DNA from: Allochromatium vinosum DSM 180
GTDB taxonomy: Bacteria; Pseudomonadota; Gammaproteobacteria; Chromatiales; Chromatiaceae
Length of the DNA stretch: 64,000 bases
Direction: 5' to 3'
Assembly: GCF_000025485.1 (NCBI RefSeq)
Contig: NC_013851.1
Coordinates: 2,910,001 to 2,974,000, forward strand
Shown: piece after piece, positions 23,982 through 40,007 of the stretch
Layout of the letters: each line of letters opens with the position of its first letter
How positions within the stretch are numbered: the first letter of the stretch is position 1
Translations under genes and position numbers: made by a program
Notes under the pieces: generated by a model
Databases searched by the model: none
The model's input: only the letters and a program-made list of their open reading frames with translations
What the model was told of the DNA's origin: nothing

Positions 23982-25457
23982 ATGGGCATCAAGGCAAAGC
24001 TCAAACTGATCGGTCTGTTGCCGCTGCTGGTGGCGATCGTCTTCGGCGTGACCATCTATCGCGGGCAGGATCGTCTCAATGCCTTGAGCCATCTGGCCCT
24101 GAAGACCGATGCGATGCGCGAGGCACTGCGCGATGTGCGCGATGTGAGCCGACTCATCCTGGCCACGCGCGACAACGCCATCCGCCGTGAAGGTTATGAC
24201 GCCCTGGAGATCGTCAATCGCGGCATGGCGGATCTGGCCGTCTGGCGCGACGAGCCAGGACTGGGCGAAATCATCCACGGGCTGGAGCGGCACCTGCTCA
24301 TGGCGCGCATCCATTACGAGATGCTCGACGGCCTGACGGTCCCCATGCTCAAGTGGATCGCCGTCCCTCAGATCAGCGAGGTCGAGCAGAACCTGATGCG
24401 CGAACTCGACGCGCTCGACACCCGCTTGCGCGCACTCCATCAAACCGCCCGCGCGGCCCTGGTCGAGCACAGCGAACGGCTCTGGCGCCGCGAGTTCTGG
24501 CTGCTGACGCTGACGGCCGTGCTGGTCCTCTGGCTGACCCATCCCATTCTCGACCGCATCGGCACGGCGCTGCACACACTCACCCAAGGCACGCGCAGAA
24601 TCGGTCCCAATGGATTGCCCAAGCAACTCGATCTGACCGGCGAGGATGAATTCGGCCAGCTCGCGCGCGACTTCAACACCATGGTCCGGCGTCTGGCCGA
24701 GTCCGAGGTGGCGCGCGCGGAACGCTCGCGCGATCTGGAAGCGGCCGTCCAGGATCTGGAGAATTTCAGCTATTCGGTCTCGCACGATCTGCGCGCACCA
24801 CTGCGCGCCATCGATGGCTTCATCGGCATCCTGCGCGAGGACTACGCCGCCAATCTCGACGCCGAGGGTCTGCGTCTGTTCGGCGTGGTCAGCGCCAACG
24901 CACGGAAGATGGAACGGCTCATCGACGACATCCTGGCCCTGTCGCGCGCCGGACGCCTGGCGATGGAGTGGGTGACGGTCGACATGAACCAGATGGTCGA
25001 CGAGGTCTGGTCGGATCTCCTGGAGACCGCGAGCGGGCGTCCGATCCAGTTCCAGCGCGCGGATCTGCCAAACTGTCAGGGCGACCCGCGAGCGATCCGA
25101 CAGATCTGGCAGAATCTGCTCGGCAACGCGCTCAAGTTCACGCGCGACCGCGATCCGGCCCGAATCCAGGTCTCAGCGCGCGCCGAGACGGGCTGCATCC
25201 GCTACAGTGTCGAGGACAACGGCGCCGGTTTCGACCCGGCCTACTCGGCCAAGCTCTTCTGTCTCTTCCAGCGCCTGCATGGCGTGGACGAGTTCGAGGG
25301 CACGGGTGTGGGACTGGCGATCGTCAAGCGCTTCGTACAGAGACACCACGGCCAGGTCGAGGCCGGGGGGGCGGTCAATGGCGGCGCGGTCTTCGCCTTC
25401 AGCCTCCCCATCGATCCCGAATCATTCACAGCGGCTGCGAACGCGGAGGATGGATGA
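23982..25457 (+). CDS. Membrane histidine kinase (HAMP, phytochrome-type transmitter)
   Basis: 491 residues, [20 protein letters not shown]. Two membrane helices (about 8-27 and 169-190) flank a helical periplasmic sensor; a HAMP linker follows, then His268 in [20 protein letters not shown]. That transmitter subtype is common in cyanobacterial and phytochrome-like kinases and pairs with small Rcp1-type receivers. N box [11 protein letters not shown] box DNGAGF and [11 protein letters not shown] are intact. The next gene, just such a receiver, overlaps its stop codon by four bases. Confidence 0.9.
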   Translation: MGIKAKLKLIGLLPLLVAIVFGVTIYRGQDRLNALSHLALKTDAMREALRDVRDVSRLILATRDNAIRREGYDALEIVNRGMADLAVWRDEPGLGEIIHGLERHLLMARIHYEMLDGLTVPMLKWIAVPQISEVEQNLMRELDALDTRLRALHQTARAALVEHSERLWRREFWLLTLTAVLVLWLTHPILDRIGTALHTLTQGTRRIGPNGLPKQLDLTGEDEFGQLARDFNTMVRRLAESEVARAERSRDLEAAVQDLENFSYSVSHDLRAPLRAIDGFIGILREDYAANLDAEGLRLFGVVSANARKMERLIDDILALSRAGRLAMEWVTVDMNQMVDEVWSDLLETASGRPIQFQRADLPNCQGDPRAIRQIWQNLLGNALKFTRDRDPARIQVSARAETGCIRYSVEDNGAGFDPAYSAKLFCLFQRLHGVDEFEGTGVGLAIVKRFVQRHHGQVEAGGAVNGGAVFAFSLPIDPESFTAAANAEDG

Positions 25458-25911
25458 TGGTCACACAAGACTCGATGGTCGACATCCTGCTGGTCGAAGA
25501 CAACCCGAACGATGCCGAACTGGCCATGCGCGCGCTGCGCAAGCACAATCTGGCCAACCGTCTGGAATGGGTCAAGGACGGCGCCGCCGCGCTGGATTTC
25601 CTCTTCCATCGCGGCGACTATACCCAGTGTCCCAACATACTGCCGCGCGTCGTGCTGCTCGACCTGCGCCTGCCCAAGGTCGACGGGATCGAGGTACTGC
25701 GCGAGATCCGCGCCCATGCCGAAACACGCGAGTTGCCCGTCGTGGTCCTGACCTCATCGCACGAGGAACGCGATCTGGTCGCCACCTATGAACTGGGTGT
25801 CAACAGCTTCGTAGCCAAGCCCGTCGCCTTCGACGAATTCGCGCGTACCGTCGCCGAGCTGGGGATGTATTGGGTGCTGGTCAACCGTGTGCCACCGGAG
25901 ATCCGTTCGAC

Positions 25912-25915
<4 letters not shown>
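25454..25915 (+). CDS. Single-domain response regulator (Rcp1-like)
   Basis: 153 residues and only a receiver domain: [20 protein letters not shown] acidic pocket, phosphoacceptor Asp70 ([17 protein letters not shown]), switch Thr/Ser in [11 protein letters not shown], and Lys of [11 protein letters not shown]. The start overlaps the kinase stop (ATGA), and its own stop overlaps the next start (TTGA), so all three genes are coupled. With no output domain it probably shuttles phosphate to another protein. Confidence 0.92.
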
Positions 25916-30222
<4,307 letters not shown>

Positions 30223-30396
30223 CCTCACCCAGCCTGATCCGGTCGCGGCGAGGCGAACGGATCTATGCTGATGCTTGAGCCAATCAATGCATTCTCAGGT
30301 TGCGCTCACCGCCAAGCCGCCCGATTCTATCGCTTCCAATTCTTCCATCGCGCTCGCTCGACCTCACAGCGCGTGATCCATTTAGAGGCCGACACC

Positions 30397-32571
30397 ATGA
30401 CTGACTACCTGGATATCGGCGGCCTGAAGGTCGCCCAGCCGCTCCACGATCTGGTCCGGGACGAGATCACGCCAGGCATCGGGATCGACCCCGCCGCTTT
30501 CTGGCAATCCTTCGGCGAAATCGTGCGTGAATTCGCGCCCCGTCACCGTGAACTGCTCGCCAAGCGCGACGCCCTGCAACAGCAGATCGACGCCTGGCAT
30601 CGCACCCATCGCGATCAACCCCTGGATCTGGCCGCCTATCGCGATTTCCTGGTCGAGATCGGCTATCTGCTGCCCGAGGGGCCGGACTTCACGGTCAATA
30701 CCAGCAATGTCGATCCCGAGATCGCCACCATTGCCGGCCCGCAGCTCGTGGTGCCGGTCAGCAACGCCCGCTATGCGCTCAACGCCGCCAATGCGCGTTG
30801 GGGCAGTCTCTATGACGCGCTCTATGGCACGGACGCCATCCCCGAGGACGAAGGGCTGGAACGTGGCGCTGAGTTCAACCCGGCCCGTGCGGCGGCCGTG
30901 GTCGAGCGCGCGGCGATCTTCCTGGACGAGGCCGTGCCGCTCAATCGCGGCTCGCACACCGACGCCTGCGGCTACAAGCTGGAGAACGGCAAGCTGGTGG
31001 TGCTCCTGCCCGACAACAGCGAGACCCTGCTCGCCGATCCGGCGCAGTTCGCCGGCTTCCGGGGCAACCCGGACCAGTTGGACGCGGTCCTGCTGGTCAA
31101 CCATGGTCTGCACATCGAGATCCGCATCGACCGCAACCACCCGATCGGCGCCGGCAGCGCCGCCGGTGTCGCCGACATTCTGCTCGAATCGGCCGTCACC
31201 AGCATCCAGGACTGCGAGGACTCGGTCGCCGCCGTCGACACCGAGGACAAGGTCGGCGTCTACCGTAACTGGCTGGGGCTGATGAAGGGCGATCTCACCG
31301 CCGGCTTCAGCAAGGGCGGGCGGATGGTCGAGCGCACGCTGGCCGAGGACCGGACCTACAGTCGCCTTGGAACCGGCTCGCTCACCCTGCCGGGGCGCTC
31401 GCTGATGCTGGTGCGCAATGTCGGCCATCTGATGACCACGGACGTGGTGCTCGATGCCGAGGGGCGCGAGATCCCCGAAGGACTGATGGACGGGATGATC
31501 ACCGTGCTCTGCGCCCTGCACGACGTCCATCCCGAGCATGGCGCACGACGCAACTCGCGCACCGGCAGCGTCTATATCGTCAAGCCCAAGATGCACGGCC
31601 CGGAAGAAGTCCAGCTCGCGGTCGATCTGTTCGGACGCATCGAGGACGCGCTGGGTCTGGCACGCAACACGCTCAAGATCGGCATCATGGACGAGGAGCG
31701 GCGCACCACGCTCAACCTCAAGGAATGCATCCGCGCCGCGCGCGAGCGGATCATCTTCATCAACACCGGCTTCCTCGACCGCACGGGCGACGAGATCCAC
31801 ACCGACATGGAAGCCGGCGCCGTGCTGCGCAAGGGCGACATGAAGGGCGCGGCCTGGCTGCGTGCTTACGAGGACTGGAACGTCGATGTCGGTCTGGCCT
31901 GCGGTCTGCGCGGTCAGGCCCAGATCGGCAAGGGCATGTGGACCATGCCCGACGAGATGGCGGCCATGCTCGCGGCCAAGTCGGCGCATCCGCAGGCCGG
32001 AGCGAGTTGTGCTTGGGTGCCCTCCCCGACCGCCGCGACCCTGCACGCGATGCACTATCACCAGATCGACGTCGCCGCGATCCAGGCTGAGCTGGCCAAG
32101 GGTGAACGCCGGGCGACGCTCGACGATCTGCTCCAGATCCCGCTCGATCCGAACCGCGCCTGGACACCTGAGGAGATCCAGGCCGAGCTGGACAACAACT
32201 GTCAGGGCATCTTGGGCTATGTGGTGCGCTGGGTCGATCAGGGCGTTGGCTGTTCCAAGGTGCCCGACATCGCCAATGTCGGCCTGATGGAGGACCGCGC
32301 CACGCTGCGCATCTCCAACCAGCATGTGGCCAACTGGCTGCATCATGGCGTCGTCAGTGAATCTCAGGTGATGGAGTCGCTCAAGCGCATGGCTGCCGTG
32401 GTCGATACGCAGAACGCGGGCGATCCCCTCTACCGGCCGATGGCGCCCGGATTCGATGGCGTGGCCTTCCAGGCCGCCTGTGATCTGGTCTTCAAGGGTC
32501 GTGAGGCGCCGAACGGCTATACCGAGCCGACCCTGCACGCGATGCGGCGGCGGTTCAAGGCCGGGAGCTGA
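30397..32571 (+). CDS. glcB: Malate synthase G
   Basis: 724 residues, [20 protein letters not shown], the normal length of isoform G (about 723). Conserved segments include [27 protein letters not shown] (split here for reading), [49 protein letters not shown] and [16 protein letters not shown]. It condenses glyoxylate and acetyl-CoA to malate in acetate/glycolate metabolism, useful for photoassimilation of acetate. Starts earlier in the frame are not supported; the ATG follows a short untranslated stretch. It stands alone with no aceA nearby. Confidence 0.97.
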   Translation: MTDYLDIGGLKVAQPLHDLVRDEITPGIGIDPAAFWQSFGEIVREFAPRHRELLAKRDALQQQIDAWHRTHRDQPLDLAAYRDFLVEIGYLLPEGPDFTVNTSNVDPEIATIAGPQLVVPVSNARYALNAANARWGSLYDALYGTDAIPEDEGLERGAEFNPARAAAVVERAAIFLDEAVPLNRGSHTDACGYKLENGKLVVLLPDNSETLLADPAQFAGFRGNPDQLDAVLLVNHGLHIEIRIDRNHPIGAGSAAGVADILLESAVTSIQDCEDSVAAVDTEDKVGVYRNWLGLMKGDLTAGFSKGGRMVERTLAEDRTYSRLGTGSLTLPGRSLMLVRNVGHLMTTDVVLDAEGREIPEGLMDGMITVLCALHDVHPEHGARRNSRTGSVYIVKPKMHGPEEVQLAVDLFGRIEDALGLARNTLKIGIMDEERRTTLNLKECIRAARERIIFINTGFLDRTGDEIHTDMEAGAVLRKGDMKGAAWLRAYEDWNVDVGLACGLRGQAQIGKGMWTMPDEMAAMLAAKSAHPQAGASCAWVPSPTAATLHAMHYHQIDVAAIQAELAKGERRATLDDLLQIPLDPNRAWTPEEIQAELDNNCQGILGYVVRWVDQGVGCSKVPDIANVGLMEDRATLRISNQHVANWLHHGVVSESQVMESLKRMAAVVDTQNAGDPLYRPMAPGFDGVAFQAACDLVFKGREAPNGYTEPTLHAMRRRFKAGS

Positions 32572-32636
32572 GTCGGCGAGTCGTGCGTCATGCCACGGTG
32601 TGGCGCACGCCCTAAAACCCTGCGTCAGGCTGGGCT

Positions 32637-32664
32637 TTGCGCGCCCGAGCCGCTCATCTATAAT
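32637..32664 (+). promoter_or_regulatory. Sigma70 promoter upstream of the FmdB-like gene
   Basis: TTGCGC (32637-32642), a 16-bp spacer and a perfect TATAAT (32659-32664), about 40 bp before the ATG at 32707. Confidence 0.65.
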
Positions 32665-32706
32665 CGCGCGCGTCAACCGCTTGATTCATCTATGGAGAAG
32701 CACGTC

Positions 32707-32970
32707 ATGCCGACCTATGACTACCGCTGCGACACCAATGATCGTGTGATCGAGGTGAGCCATCGCATGAGCGAAACCCTGACCAGCTGGGGCGAGCTGT
32801 GCGAGCGCGCCGGGGTGGAGCTGGGCGATACCCCGGCGGATGCGCCCGTCCATCGTCTGGCCACCGGCGGCAACGTCATCACCAGCTCCAGCCTGGGCAG
32901 CGGCTGCACGCCCGCGCCCTCCTGTGCCACCGGCTCCTGCTGTGGCGGCGGTATGTGCGGGTTGAATTGA
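32707..32970 (+). CDS. Small Cys-rich FmdB-type zinc-ribbon-like protein
   Basis: 87 residues, MPTYDYRCDTNDRVIEVSHR, resembling the N-terminus of FmdB-type putative regulatory proteins, but paired CxxC knuckles are not seen; single Cys occur at residues 8 and 31. The C-terminal 20 residues are Gly/Ser/Cys-rich with five Cys (SGCTPAPSCATGSCCGGG), which could bind metal. I chose the ATG at 32707 (GGAG nine bases upstream) over one at 32692. Function unknown. It has its own promoter and is followed by the glycosyltransferase run after 97 bp. Confidence 0.75.
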   Translation: MPTYDYRCDTNDRVIEVSHRMSETLTSWGELCERAGVELGDTPADAPVHRLATGGNVITSSSLGSGCTPAPSCATGSCCGGGMCGLN

Positions 32971-33067
32971 TCGCCCGCTTAGGCCCCGCTTCAGCCAGGG
33001 TCGGTTCGCCGATCCTGGCCATCGCCATCCAACCCGCGCCGACCGGCTCCAGACAGAGGCTCTGATC

Positions 33068-34105
33068 TTGAAATCGATCCTGGTCGTCCGTCTGAGCGCC
33101 ATCGGCGACATCGTCTTTGCCTCACCGCTGGTCGCGGCGCTGCGCCGCCGCTGGCCGGAGGCGCGCATCGCCTGGCTGGTCCAGCCCGAATGCGCGGCAC
33201 TGCTCGACCGTCATCCGGATCTCGATGCCGTGATCGTCTGTCCGTTGCGTCACTGGCAGCGGCTATGGCGCGAACGGCGCTATCGCGAGCTGTGGGCGGG
33301 GATTCGCACGCTGCGGGCCAATCTGCGCGAACAGGACTTCGATCTGGCGCTCGATCTGCAAGGGCTGCTCAAGAGCGGTCTGTTGACTTGGCTGTCGGGG
33401 GCGCGCGAGCGCATCGGACTCGGCTCGCGCGAGGGCAGTCAGTGGCTGATGACACGCCGGCTGCCGCGCGGGGGCGACTCCAGGCTGATCGGTTCGGAGT
33501 ATCGCTTTCTGGCCGAGTCGCTCGCCCTGCCGGTCGCGGACGGCTTTCCGATGGCGGTCCACTATGGCGAGGCGGAAGCGGCCTTCGCCGAATCGGTCAT
33601 CGCGCGCGAGTCGCTCTCCAACGGCTATGCGGTGTTCTGTCCCTTCACGACGCGTCCGCAGAAGCATTGGATCGAAGAGCGCTGGGCCAGACTTGCGCAT
33701 CGTGTCCGCGATGAACTGGGGCTGGTGCCGGTGCTGCTCGGCGGTCCGGGTGACCGCGAGGCGGCACGACGGATCGCCGATGCGGCCGACGATCAGTTGA
33801 TCGATCTGACCGGCCAGACCAGTCTCACCGAAGCGGCGGCCCTGATCGACCGCGCGGCGCTCCTGATCGGCGTCGATACCGGGCTTTCGCACATGGGCAT
33901 CGCGTTCGATACGCCGAGTCTGCTGCTGTTCGGCTCGACCTGTCCCTATCTCGACACCACGCGCGCCAAGGCGCGGGTGCTCCATCATGCCCTGCCCTGC
34001 TCGCCCTGCAAGCGTCGTCCGATCTGTGACGGGCGATTCGACTGCATGCGTGCGATCGAGGCCGACGAGATCCTGCGCGCTGCCGACGAGGTGTTGCGGG
34101 CGTGA
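33068..34105 (+). CDS. Heptosyltransferase-like glycosyltransferase (GT9)
   Basis: 345 residues from TTG at 33068 (MKSILVVRLSAIGDIVFASP), with AGAGG eight bases before it. It shows GT9 features: the N-terminal RLSAIGD motif, DLALDLQGLLKSGLLTWLSG, and the donor-binding GVDTGLSHMGIAFDTPSLLL. GT9 enzymes add heptose (or related sugars) to the inner core of lipopolysaccharide at the cytoplasmic face. A four-base overlap couples it to the next glycosyltransferase. Whether it acts as WaaC, WaaF or another GT9 cannot be decided by eye. Confidence 0.88.
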   Translation: MKSILVVRLSAIGDIVFASPLVAALRRRWPEARIAWLVQPECAALLDRHPDLDAVIVCPLRHWQRLWRERRYRELWAGIRTLRANLREQDFDLALDLQGLLKSGLLTWLSGARERIGLGSREGSQWLMTRRLPRGGDSRLIGSEYRFLAESLALPVADGFPMAVHYGEAEAAFAESVIARESLSNGYAVFCPFTTRPQKHWIEERWARLAHRVRDELGLVPVLLGGPGDREAARRIADAADDQLIDLTGQTSLTEAAALIDRAALLIGVDTGLSHMGIAFDTPSLLLFGSTCPYLDTTRAKARVLHHALPCSPCKRRPICDGRFDCMRAIEADEILRAADEVLRA

Positions 34106-35202
34106 AGATTCTGCACGTCGAGGGCGGGCGTCATCTCTACGGCGGGGCCTTCCAGGTGCTGCATCTGGTGCGCGGACTGGCGGCGCACGGGCATGAGAAT
34201 CTGCTGGCCTGTCCGCGCGGCTGTGCGCTGGCCGAGGCCGCCGCGCCCTTCGCCGAGGTCCATGGCCTGCCGATGCATGGCGATGCCGATCTACCGATGG
34301 TTGGGCGTCTGTACCGGCTGATTCGCGCCAGCCGCCCGGATCTGGTCCATCTGCACAGCCGCATCGGCGCCGATGTCATGGGCGGGATCGCGGCGCGGCT
34401 GGCCGGAGTGCCGGTGATCCATACGCGCCGGGTCGACAATCCCGAACCGCGCTGGCTGGTCGCACTCAAGTACCGGCTGCACGATCGGGTCATCGCCATC
34501 TCGGACGGGATCGGGCAGGTGTTGATCGCCGAAGGGTTGCCGTCAGCGAAATTGCGCGTGGTGCGCAGTGCCGTCGATCATGAGCGCTATGCGGCGCCGG
34601 TCGACCGAGCGGCGATTCGCGCCCGGCTCCAGGTGTCCGCAGATGCATTCCTGATCGGCGTGATCGCGCAGTTGATCCCGCGCAAGGGGCATCGCTTCCT
34701 GCTCGCCGCGCTGCCTGAGCTGGTCGCCGCGCATCCCGAGATCCAGGTGCGTTTCTTCGGCCAGGGGCCGCTGGCGGATGATCTGCAACGCCGGATCGAT
34801 GAGGCCGGACTCGGCGATCATGTCCGGCTCGCCGGTTTTCGCGATGATCTGCCCGAGATCCTGCCCGCACTCGATCTGGTCGTGCATCCGGCGCTCATGG
34901 AAGGCTTGGGCGTCTCGCTGCTCCAGGCCGCCAGCGCCGGCGTGCCGATCGTCGCCAGCCGTGCCGGCGGTATTCCCGAGGCGGTGCGCGAGGGCGAGAA
35001 CGGCCTGCTGGTTCCGCCGGGCGATGTCGCAGCGCTGCGTGCGGCGATCGGCACGCTGCTCGGCGATCCCGAACGCCGCCGTGCGTTGGGCGCGGGCGGC
35101 CGGGCGCTCATGGCGCGCGAGTTCTCGATCGACGCCATGGTCGAGGGCAATCTCGCGGTCTATCGGGAGTTGCTCGACGCGACTGGATTGGTTCACACAT
35201 GA
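34102..35202 (+). CDS. GT4-family glycosyltransferase (LPS/exopolysaccharide)
   Basis: 366 residues starting at GTG 34102 (MKILHVEGGRHLYGGAFQVL), overlapping the GT9 stop by four bases. It has the two-domain GT-B layout: N-terminal acceptor half with LVHLHSRIGADVMGGIAARL and C-terminal donor half with IPRKGHRFLLAALPELV and the GT4 signature HPALMEGLGVSLLQAASAG-VPIVAS, including the conserved Glu pair region. It likely extends the LPS core after heptosyl transfer. Sugar and acceptor are unknown. Confidence 0.88.
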   Translation: MKILHVEGGRHLYGGAFQVLHLVRGLAAHGHENLLACPRGCALAEAAAPFAEVHGLPMHGDADLPMVGRLYRLIRASRPDLVHLHSRIGADVMGGIAARLAGVPVIHTRRVDNPEPRWLVALKYRLHDRVIAISDGIGQVLIAEGLPSAKLRVVRSAVDHERYAAPVDRAAIRARLQVSADAFLIGVIAQLIPRKGHRFLLAALPELVAAHPEIQVRFFGQGPLADDLQRRIDEAGLGDHVRLAGFRDDLPEILPALDLVVHPALMEGLGVSLLQAASAGVPIVASRAGGIPEAVREGENGLLVPPGDVAALRAAIGTLLGDPERRRALGAGGRALMAREFSIDAMVEGNLAVYRELLDATGLVHT

Positions 35203-36275
35203 CCGAACCGACCACACTGCAAATGGTCGCCAGCAAGGCGCTCGGCGGGGCCGAACGCTGGTTCATCCGCTTCAGCGACGCGCTGGCCGAGCGCGGGGTG
35301 CCGGCTCAACTGTCGATCCGCCAGGGGAGCGCGCTCGACGGGCTGGATCTCGGCGGACTGCCGGTCCATCGACTGCCCTATCGCACCACCTGGGATCCCT
35401 GGTCGCGGCGTGCGGTCGGGCGTCTGATCCAGCGCTTGAAGCCCGACATCGTCCAGACCTACATGGGTCGCGCGACCCGGCTCGCCCGTCTGCCAAGCGC
35501 GGGCGGTCCGGTCCATCTGGCCCGGCTCGGCGGCTATTACGCACTCGGCCCCTATCGTCACGCCCACGGCTGGATCGGCAACACCCAGGGCCTGTGCGAC
35601 TGGATGGTGCGCCAGGGACTGCCGGCCGAGCGCGTCCACCACATCTATAACTTCGCCGACCCGGCCCGTCCGGTCGCGCCCGAACTCGTCGCCGAACGCC
35701 GCGCTATGCACGGCCTGCCGGACGATGCCTGGGTGCTGGTCACGCTCGGACGCTTCGTGCCGGTCAAGGGCCAGCGCTATCTGATCGACGCGCTCGAACG
35801 CTTGCCCGAGACCATTGCCGGGCGTCCGTTGCGGCTGGTGATGGTCGGCGATGGACCGCTCGGTCCCGAGTTGCGGCATCAGGCCGAACAGGGCGGCCAG
35901 TCACACCGGATCGTCTGGGCCGGCTGGCAGCGCGATCCGGCGCCCTATCTCCAGATGGCGGATCTGGTCGTCTTCCCCTCGCTGGAAGACGAGACGCTGG
36001 GCAATGTCATCCTCGAAGCCTGGGCCTGGGGCAAGCCGCTGGTGACGGCCAGTTTCCGTGGCGCGCGCGAGCTGGCCCGTCATGGCGAGGATGCCTGGTG
36101 CGTGCCCTGCGCCGAAGCCGCCGCGCTGGCCGAGGGCATCCGCCAGACGCTGTCCGATCCAGTTCTGATGGCGGCGCTGGTCGCGCGCGGACTGGAGCGG
36201 GTGGAGCATGAATTCAGCCGCCGCGCCATCCTGGATCGCTATCTGGAACTCTATCGCCAGGTCGCGGGTGGCTGA
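35199..36275 (+). CDS. GT4-family glycosyltransferase
   Basis: 358 residues, MTEPTTLQMVASKALGGAER, overlapping the previous stop (ATGA). The GT-B donor half shows LGRFVPVKGQRYLIDALERL, LVMVGDGPLGPELR and FPSLEDETLGNVILEAWAWG-KPLVTA. Third gene of a translationally coupled glycosyltransferase set, so probably acting on the same LPS core molecule. The gene is convergent with hemF, whose stop is only 8 bp away, with no obvious terminator between. Confidence 0.87.
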   Translation: MTEPTTLQMVASKALGGAERWFIRFSDALAERGVPAQLSIRQGSALDGLDLGGLPVHRLPYRTTWDPWSRRAVGRLIQRLKPDIVQTYMGRATRLARLPSAGGPVHLARLGGYYALGPYRHAHGWIGNTQGLCDWMVRQGLPAERVHHIYNFADPARPVAPELVAERRAMHGLPDDAWVLVTLGRFVPVKGQRYLIDALERLPETIAGRPLRLVMVGDGPLGPELRHQAEQGGQSHRIVWAGWQRDPAPYLQMADLVVFPSLEDETLGNVILEAWAWGKPLVTASFRGARELARHGEDAWCVPCAEAAALAEGIRQTLSDPVLMAALVARGLERVEHEFSRRAILDRYLELYRQVAGG

Positions 36276-36283
36276 GCCGGACC

Positions 36284-37210
36284 TCAGTCCTCGCTCAACC
36301 AATCGCGCACCACCAGAAAGCGCTCCAGGAGTTCGGCCTCCGGCGTCCCCGGCTCGGGCCGATGGTCGTAGCGCCAGCTCACCTCGGGCGGCATGGAGAC
36401 CAGGATGGATTCGGTCCGCCCGCCCGACTGCAACCCGAACAGGGTGCCCCGGTCCTGGACCAGATTGAACTCGACATAGCGCCCGCGCCGGATCTTCTGG
36501 AACTCGCGCTCTCGATCACCATAGGTCATGGCCCAGCGGCGCTCGACGATCGGCAGATAGCCGGTCAGATAATGATCGCCAATGCTTCGCCAGAAGGCGA
36601 AGGCGTGCTCGAAACCGCCCTGGTCGAAGTCGTCGAAGAAGATCCCGCCGACACCGCGCGGCTCCTGGCGGTGCTTGATGAAGAAATACTCGTCGCACCA
36701 GGCTTTGAAACGCGGATAGAGTTCGGCGCCGAACGGCTCGCAGGCCTCGCGCGCGTTGCGGTGCCAGTGGATGACATCTTCCTCGAAGCCATAATAGGGC
36801 GTGAGATCGAAGCCGCCGCCGAACCACCAGACCGGCTCGGCGCCCGCCTTCTCGGCGAGGAAGAAACGCACGTTCAGATGCGACGAGGGCACATAGGGAT
36901 TGGCCGGATGCGCCACCAGCGACACGCCAAGCGCCTCGAAGCGCCGCCCAGCCAGCTCGGGCCGATGGGCGCTGGCCGAGGGCGGCAACCGCTCGCCGTG
37001 GACGTGCGAGAAGTTGATGCCGCATTGCTCGAACACCAGCCCCTCGCGGATCACGCGCGTGCGTCCGCCCCCGCCGCCGGGCCGCTCCCAGGCATCCTGA
37101 CGCAGCTCGGCCCCGCCATCGGCCGCGCGCAGCGCCACGGTGATGCGGTCCTGGAGATCGAGCAGATAGGTCTTGACGGCCTGAAGATCGGGTTGGTTCG
37201 ACATGGCCAT
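36284..37210 (-). CDS. hemF: Oxygen-dependent coproporphyrinogen III oxidase
   Basis: 308 residues, [20 protein letters not shown]. Family hallmarks: [84 protein letters not shown] and [20 protein letters not shown]. It converts coproporphyrinogen III to protoporphyrinogen IX with O2, feeding heme and bacteriochlorophyll. The start could be ATG 37210 or 37204; GAGG lies four or ten bases upstream respectively. In a mostly anaerobic phototroph it serves oxic conditions, alongside an expected HemN elsewhere. Confidence 0.96.
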   Translation of the reverse strand: MAMSNQPDLQAVKTYLLDLQDRITVALRAADGGAELRQDAWERPGGGGGRTRVIREGLVFEQCGINFSHVHGERLPPSASAHRPELAGRRFEALGVSLVAHPANPYVPSSHLNVRFFLAEKAGAEPVWWFGGGFDLTPYYGFEEDVIHWHRNAREACEPFGAELYPRFKAWCDEYFFIKHRQEPRGVGGIFFDDFDQGGFEHAFAFWRSIGDHYLTGYLPIVERRWAMTYGDREREFQKIRRGRYVEFNLVQDRGTLFGLQSGGRTESILVSMPPEVSWRYDHRPEPGTPEAELLERFLVVRDWLSED

Positions 37211-37322
37211 GAGTCCTCGCGTTAAAGTATGGACAGTGCAACCATAACCGATCCACGGCGCCTCATGCCCGCGCGAATCCTGCACGAGCGGCTGACAGGC
37301 GCCCGACTCAGGGACCGACACC

Positions 37323-40007
37323 ATGACCCTGCGCACGCGCGTCCTCTGGCTCCTGCTCACCGCCTTCACCGTCTCGGCGGTTTGCCAGTACGCGATCGGG
37401 CACCTGGTGATCTATCCGCGCTTTCTCGAACTCGACCGCGCGCAGGCCGCGCAGAACCTGGAGCGCGCCATCCAGGCCCTGCAACGTGAACTGGACTTCC
37501 TGATCCCATCGATCAACGACTGGGCCGTTTGGGACGAGACCTATCGCTTCGTTCAAGAGCGCAATCAGGACTTCATCGACAGCAATCTGAACCCGCTGGC
37601 TCTGGAGCAACTGGATGTCAATGTGCTGGCCTTCTACGACCAAGCGGATCAAAGGATCTGGGTCGGCAGCCATTCATTGAACCCTGATGAACCGGGCCAG
37701 CTAGCCGAGATTGCGGCGCCTTCACGCTTTCCGCCGCATTCCATTGCAACTCGGCAGGCCTCTCCGGACGCCGCCGTGGGCGGCTTGCTATGGACGCCAC
37801 GCGGACTGTTTCTCGTCGGCTATCGGTTGGTACTGCAAAGCTCCGGAGAGGGGCCGCCCATGGGAACCATCCTCATGGCGCGCTTCTTGGATGAGCACTC
37901 CATCGACCGCCTTGGCCACCAAGCGGGGGTCGATCTGCATCTCTCGCCCCCCGAAACGGACACCGAACCAACGGGCCAGACGCAGAGCGTCGGGCGACTG
38001 ACACTGACTTCGATCAAACTGTATGAAACCCCGGACGAAACCACGGGGACGACGACCCTGATAGGACTCGATGGTCAACCCATGCTGACCCTGGCGGTCA
38101 CGACTCCGCGCCAGATCGCCGCACGCGGCCAGGAGTCGCTGTGGCTGACGAGCCTGTCGCTGGCGGGCGCCGGAACGCTGGTGCTTGGACTGCTGCTGGT
38201 GATGCTCAACCGGATCGTGCTGGCCCCGCTGTCGCTGCTGACCAGGCACGCCACCCGTCTCGGAACCAGTGACGCACTCGATGCCCGGCTCGATCTCGAC
38301 CGGCATGATGAGATCGGCGTCCTGGCCGAGGCGTTCGACCGCATGACCGCGCATCTGGCGCAGGCGCGCCAGCGATTGCTCGATCAGCTCGACGCGCTCG
38401 CCGAGGCACGCGACCATGCCGAGGCGGCCAACCGTGCCAAGAGCGATTTCCTGGCCACCATGAGCCACGAGATCCGCACTCCGATGAACGCGGTGCTGGG
38501 CATGGCCGAGTTGCTGCTCGCGACCGATCTCGATGCGCAACAACAGCGTTTCGCGCAGACCATCCATCGCTCCGGCGGCGCCCTGCTCGACATCATCAAC
38601 GACATCCTCGACGTCTCCAAGATCGAAGCCGGCAAGCTGACGCTCGCCCCCCACGACTTCGATCCGCGCCTCCTGATCGAGGAGACGGCGCAGACCTTCA
38701 GCGAGTCGGCCAGTGCCAAGGGACTGCGGCTGACGGTGCGCCTTCCGCGCGATCTGCCGGGGCTGGTGCATGGAGACAGCACCCGTCTGCGTCAGATCCT
38801 GTTCAATCTGATCGGCAACGCGCTCAAATTCACCGAGCACGGCGAGATCCGGGTGAGCGCCAGCCTCACCATCCATGCCGATGAACGGATGACTCTGGCC
38901 ATCGAGGTCCGGGATACCGGCTCCGGCATCGCTCCCGAGTTCCAGGCCGAAATCTTCGAGGCCTTCGCACAGGGGGATGGCTCGACGACGCGCCGTCACG
39001 GCGGAACCGGACTCGGGCTGGCCATCTCGCAACGTCTGGCGCACCTGATGGACGGATCGATCCGGGTCGAGAGCACGCCGGGCCAGGGGTCCTGCTTCAC
39101 GCTGGAGGTTCGGCTCGACTCGGCACGGGGGGGCGGCGCATCCATGACGTTCGAATCGCGTCACAATCCGGTGACGGCAGACACGGCCCCCTGGGAGCCG
39201 CTGTCGGGTCGTGTGCTCCTGGTCGAGGACAACGCGGTGAACCGTGAGATGGCGAGTCTGATGCTGGATTCACTGGGCCTGGAGGTCGTCACAGCCGTCG
39301 ATGGCGTGCAAGCCGAACGGGCGGTCACATGTGGCGACCACTTCGACCTGGTGCTGATGGATTGTCACATGCCGGTGATGGATGGTTTCGATGCCGCTCA
39401 GGCCATCCGTACCTGGGAGCAGACGCACGCCGATCCGGCACGGCGCCGGCTGCCGATCCTGGCCCTCACCGCCAATGTCGAGAAAGGCGTGCGCGAGACC
39501 TGTACCGGGGCGGGCATGGACGGTTATCTGAGCAAGCCCTTCAGTCAGACGCGCTTGCGCGCGGCGATCCTGCCCTGGCTGGCGCCCGGTACCAAACCAG
39601 TCGAATCCGCTCCGGAGCCGACCACCCTGACCGATCTGGCGACACTCGATCGGGCACCGCTGGCCGCCATTCGCACGCTCCGGCAACCCGGACAGCCCGA
39701 TCCGCTCGAACGGGTCGTCGGACTCTATCTGCAAAGCGCCCTGAGTCTGAAACAGCGTCTCCAGCAGGCGCTGAATGCCGGGGATGCCGAGCAATTGCGT
39801 CAGGCCGCGCATACATTGAAGTCGAGCAGCGCCAATCTGGGCGGCCAGCGCCTGGCGGCCCGCTGCCATGAGTTGGAGGACTTGGGACGAGACGGCCGAC
39901 TACCGGACGCAGCGGTCAAGCTCGCCGAGGTCGAACATGAATTCGCTGGTTTCGTCGCCGCACTCGAAGCGGTCATCCGGCCAGCGGAGTTGGAGGAGTC
40001 GGCATAA
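37323..40007 (+). CDS. CHASE4 hybrid sensor kinase with receiver and Hpt domains
   Basis: 894 residues, [20 protein letters not shown]. Membrane helices near 6-28 and 272-298 flank a CHASE4 periplasmic sensor ([20 protein letters not shown] is the typical CHASE4 phrase). HAMP follows, then HisKA with His382 ([20 protein letters not shown]), HATPase ([13 protein letters not shown]), a receiver (about 629-755, [14 protein letters not shown]), and Hpt ([15 protein letters not shown]). All phosphorelay residues are present. The next gene, an HDOD regulator, begins at the base after its stop codon. Confidence 0.92.
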   Translation: MTLRTRVLWLLLTAFTVSAVCQYAIGHLVIYPRFLELDRAQAAQNLERAIQALQRELDFLIPSINDWAVWDETYRFVQERNQDFIDSNLNPLALEQLDVNVLAFYDQADQRIWVGSHSLNPDEPGQLAEIAAPSRFPPHSIATRQASPDAAVGGLLWTPRGLFLVGYRLVLQSSGEGPPMGTILMARFLDEHSIDRLGHQAGVDLHLSPPETDTEPTGQTQSVGRLTLTSIKLYETPDETTGTTTLIGLDGQPMLTLAVTTPRQIAARGQESLWLTSLSLAGAGTLVLGLLLVMLNRIVLAPLSLLTRHATRLGTSDALDARLDLDRHDEIGVLAEAFDRMTAHLAQARQRLLDQLDALAEARDHAEAANRAKSDFLATMSHEIRTPMNAVLGMAELLLATDLDAQQQRFAQTIHRSGGALLDIINDILDVSKIEAGKLTLAPHDFDPRLLIEETAQTFSESASAKGLRLTVRLPRDLPGLVHGDSTRLRQILFNLIGNALKFTEHGEIRVSASLTIHADERMTLAIEVRDTGSGIAPEFQAEIFEAFAQGDGSTTRRHGGTGLGLAISQRLAHLMDGSIRVESTPGQGSCFTLEVRLDSARGGGASMTFESRHNPVTADTAPWEPLSGRVLLVEDNAVNREMASLMLDSLGLEVVTAVDGVQAERAVTCGDHFDLVLMDCHMPVMDGFDAAQAIRTWEQTHADPARRRLPILALTANVEKGVRETCTGAGMDGYLSKPFSQTRLRAAILPWLAPGTKPVESAPEPTTLTDLATLDRAPLAAIRTLRQPGQPDPLERVVGLYLQSALSLKQRLQQALNAGDAEQLRQAAHTLKSSSANLGGQRLAARCHELEDLGRDGRLPDAAVKLAEVEHEFAGFVAALEAVIRPAELEESA

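Noticed and set aside
30223-30396. Small gene or RNA between the hybrid kinase and malate synthase G
   Set aside because: An in-frame extension to 30265 exists, but it has no ribosome site and no similarity to the malate synthase N-terminus; no stable structure was seen.
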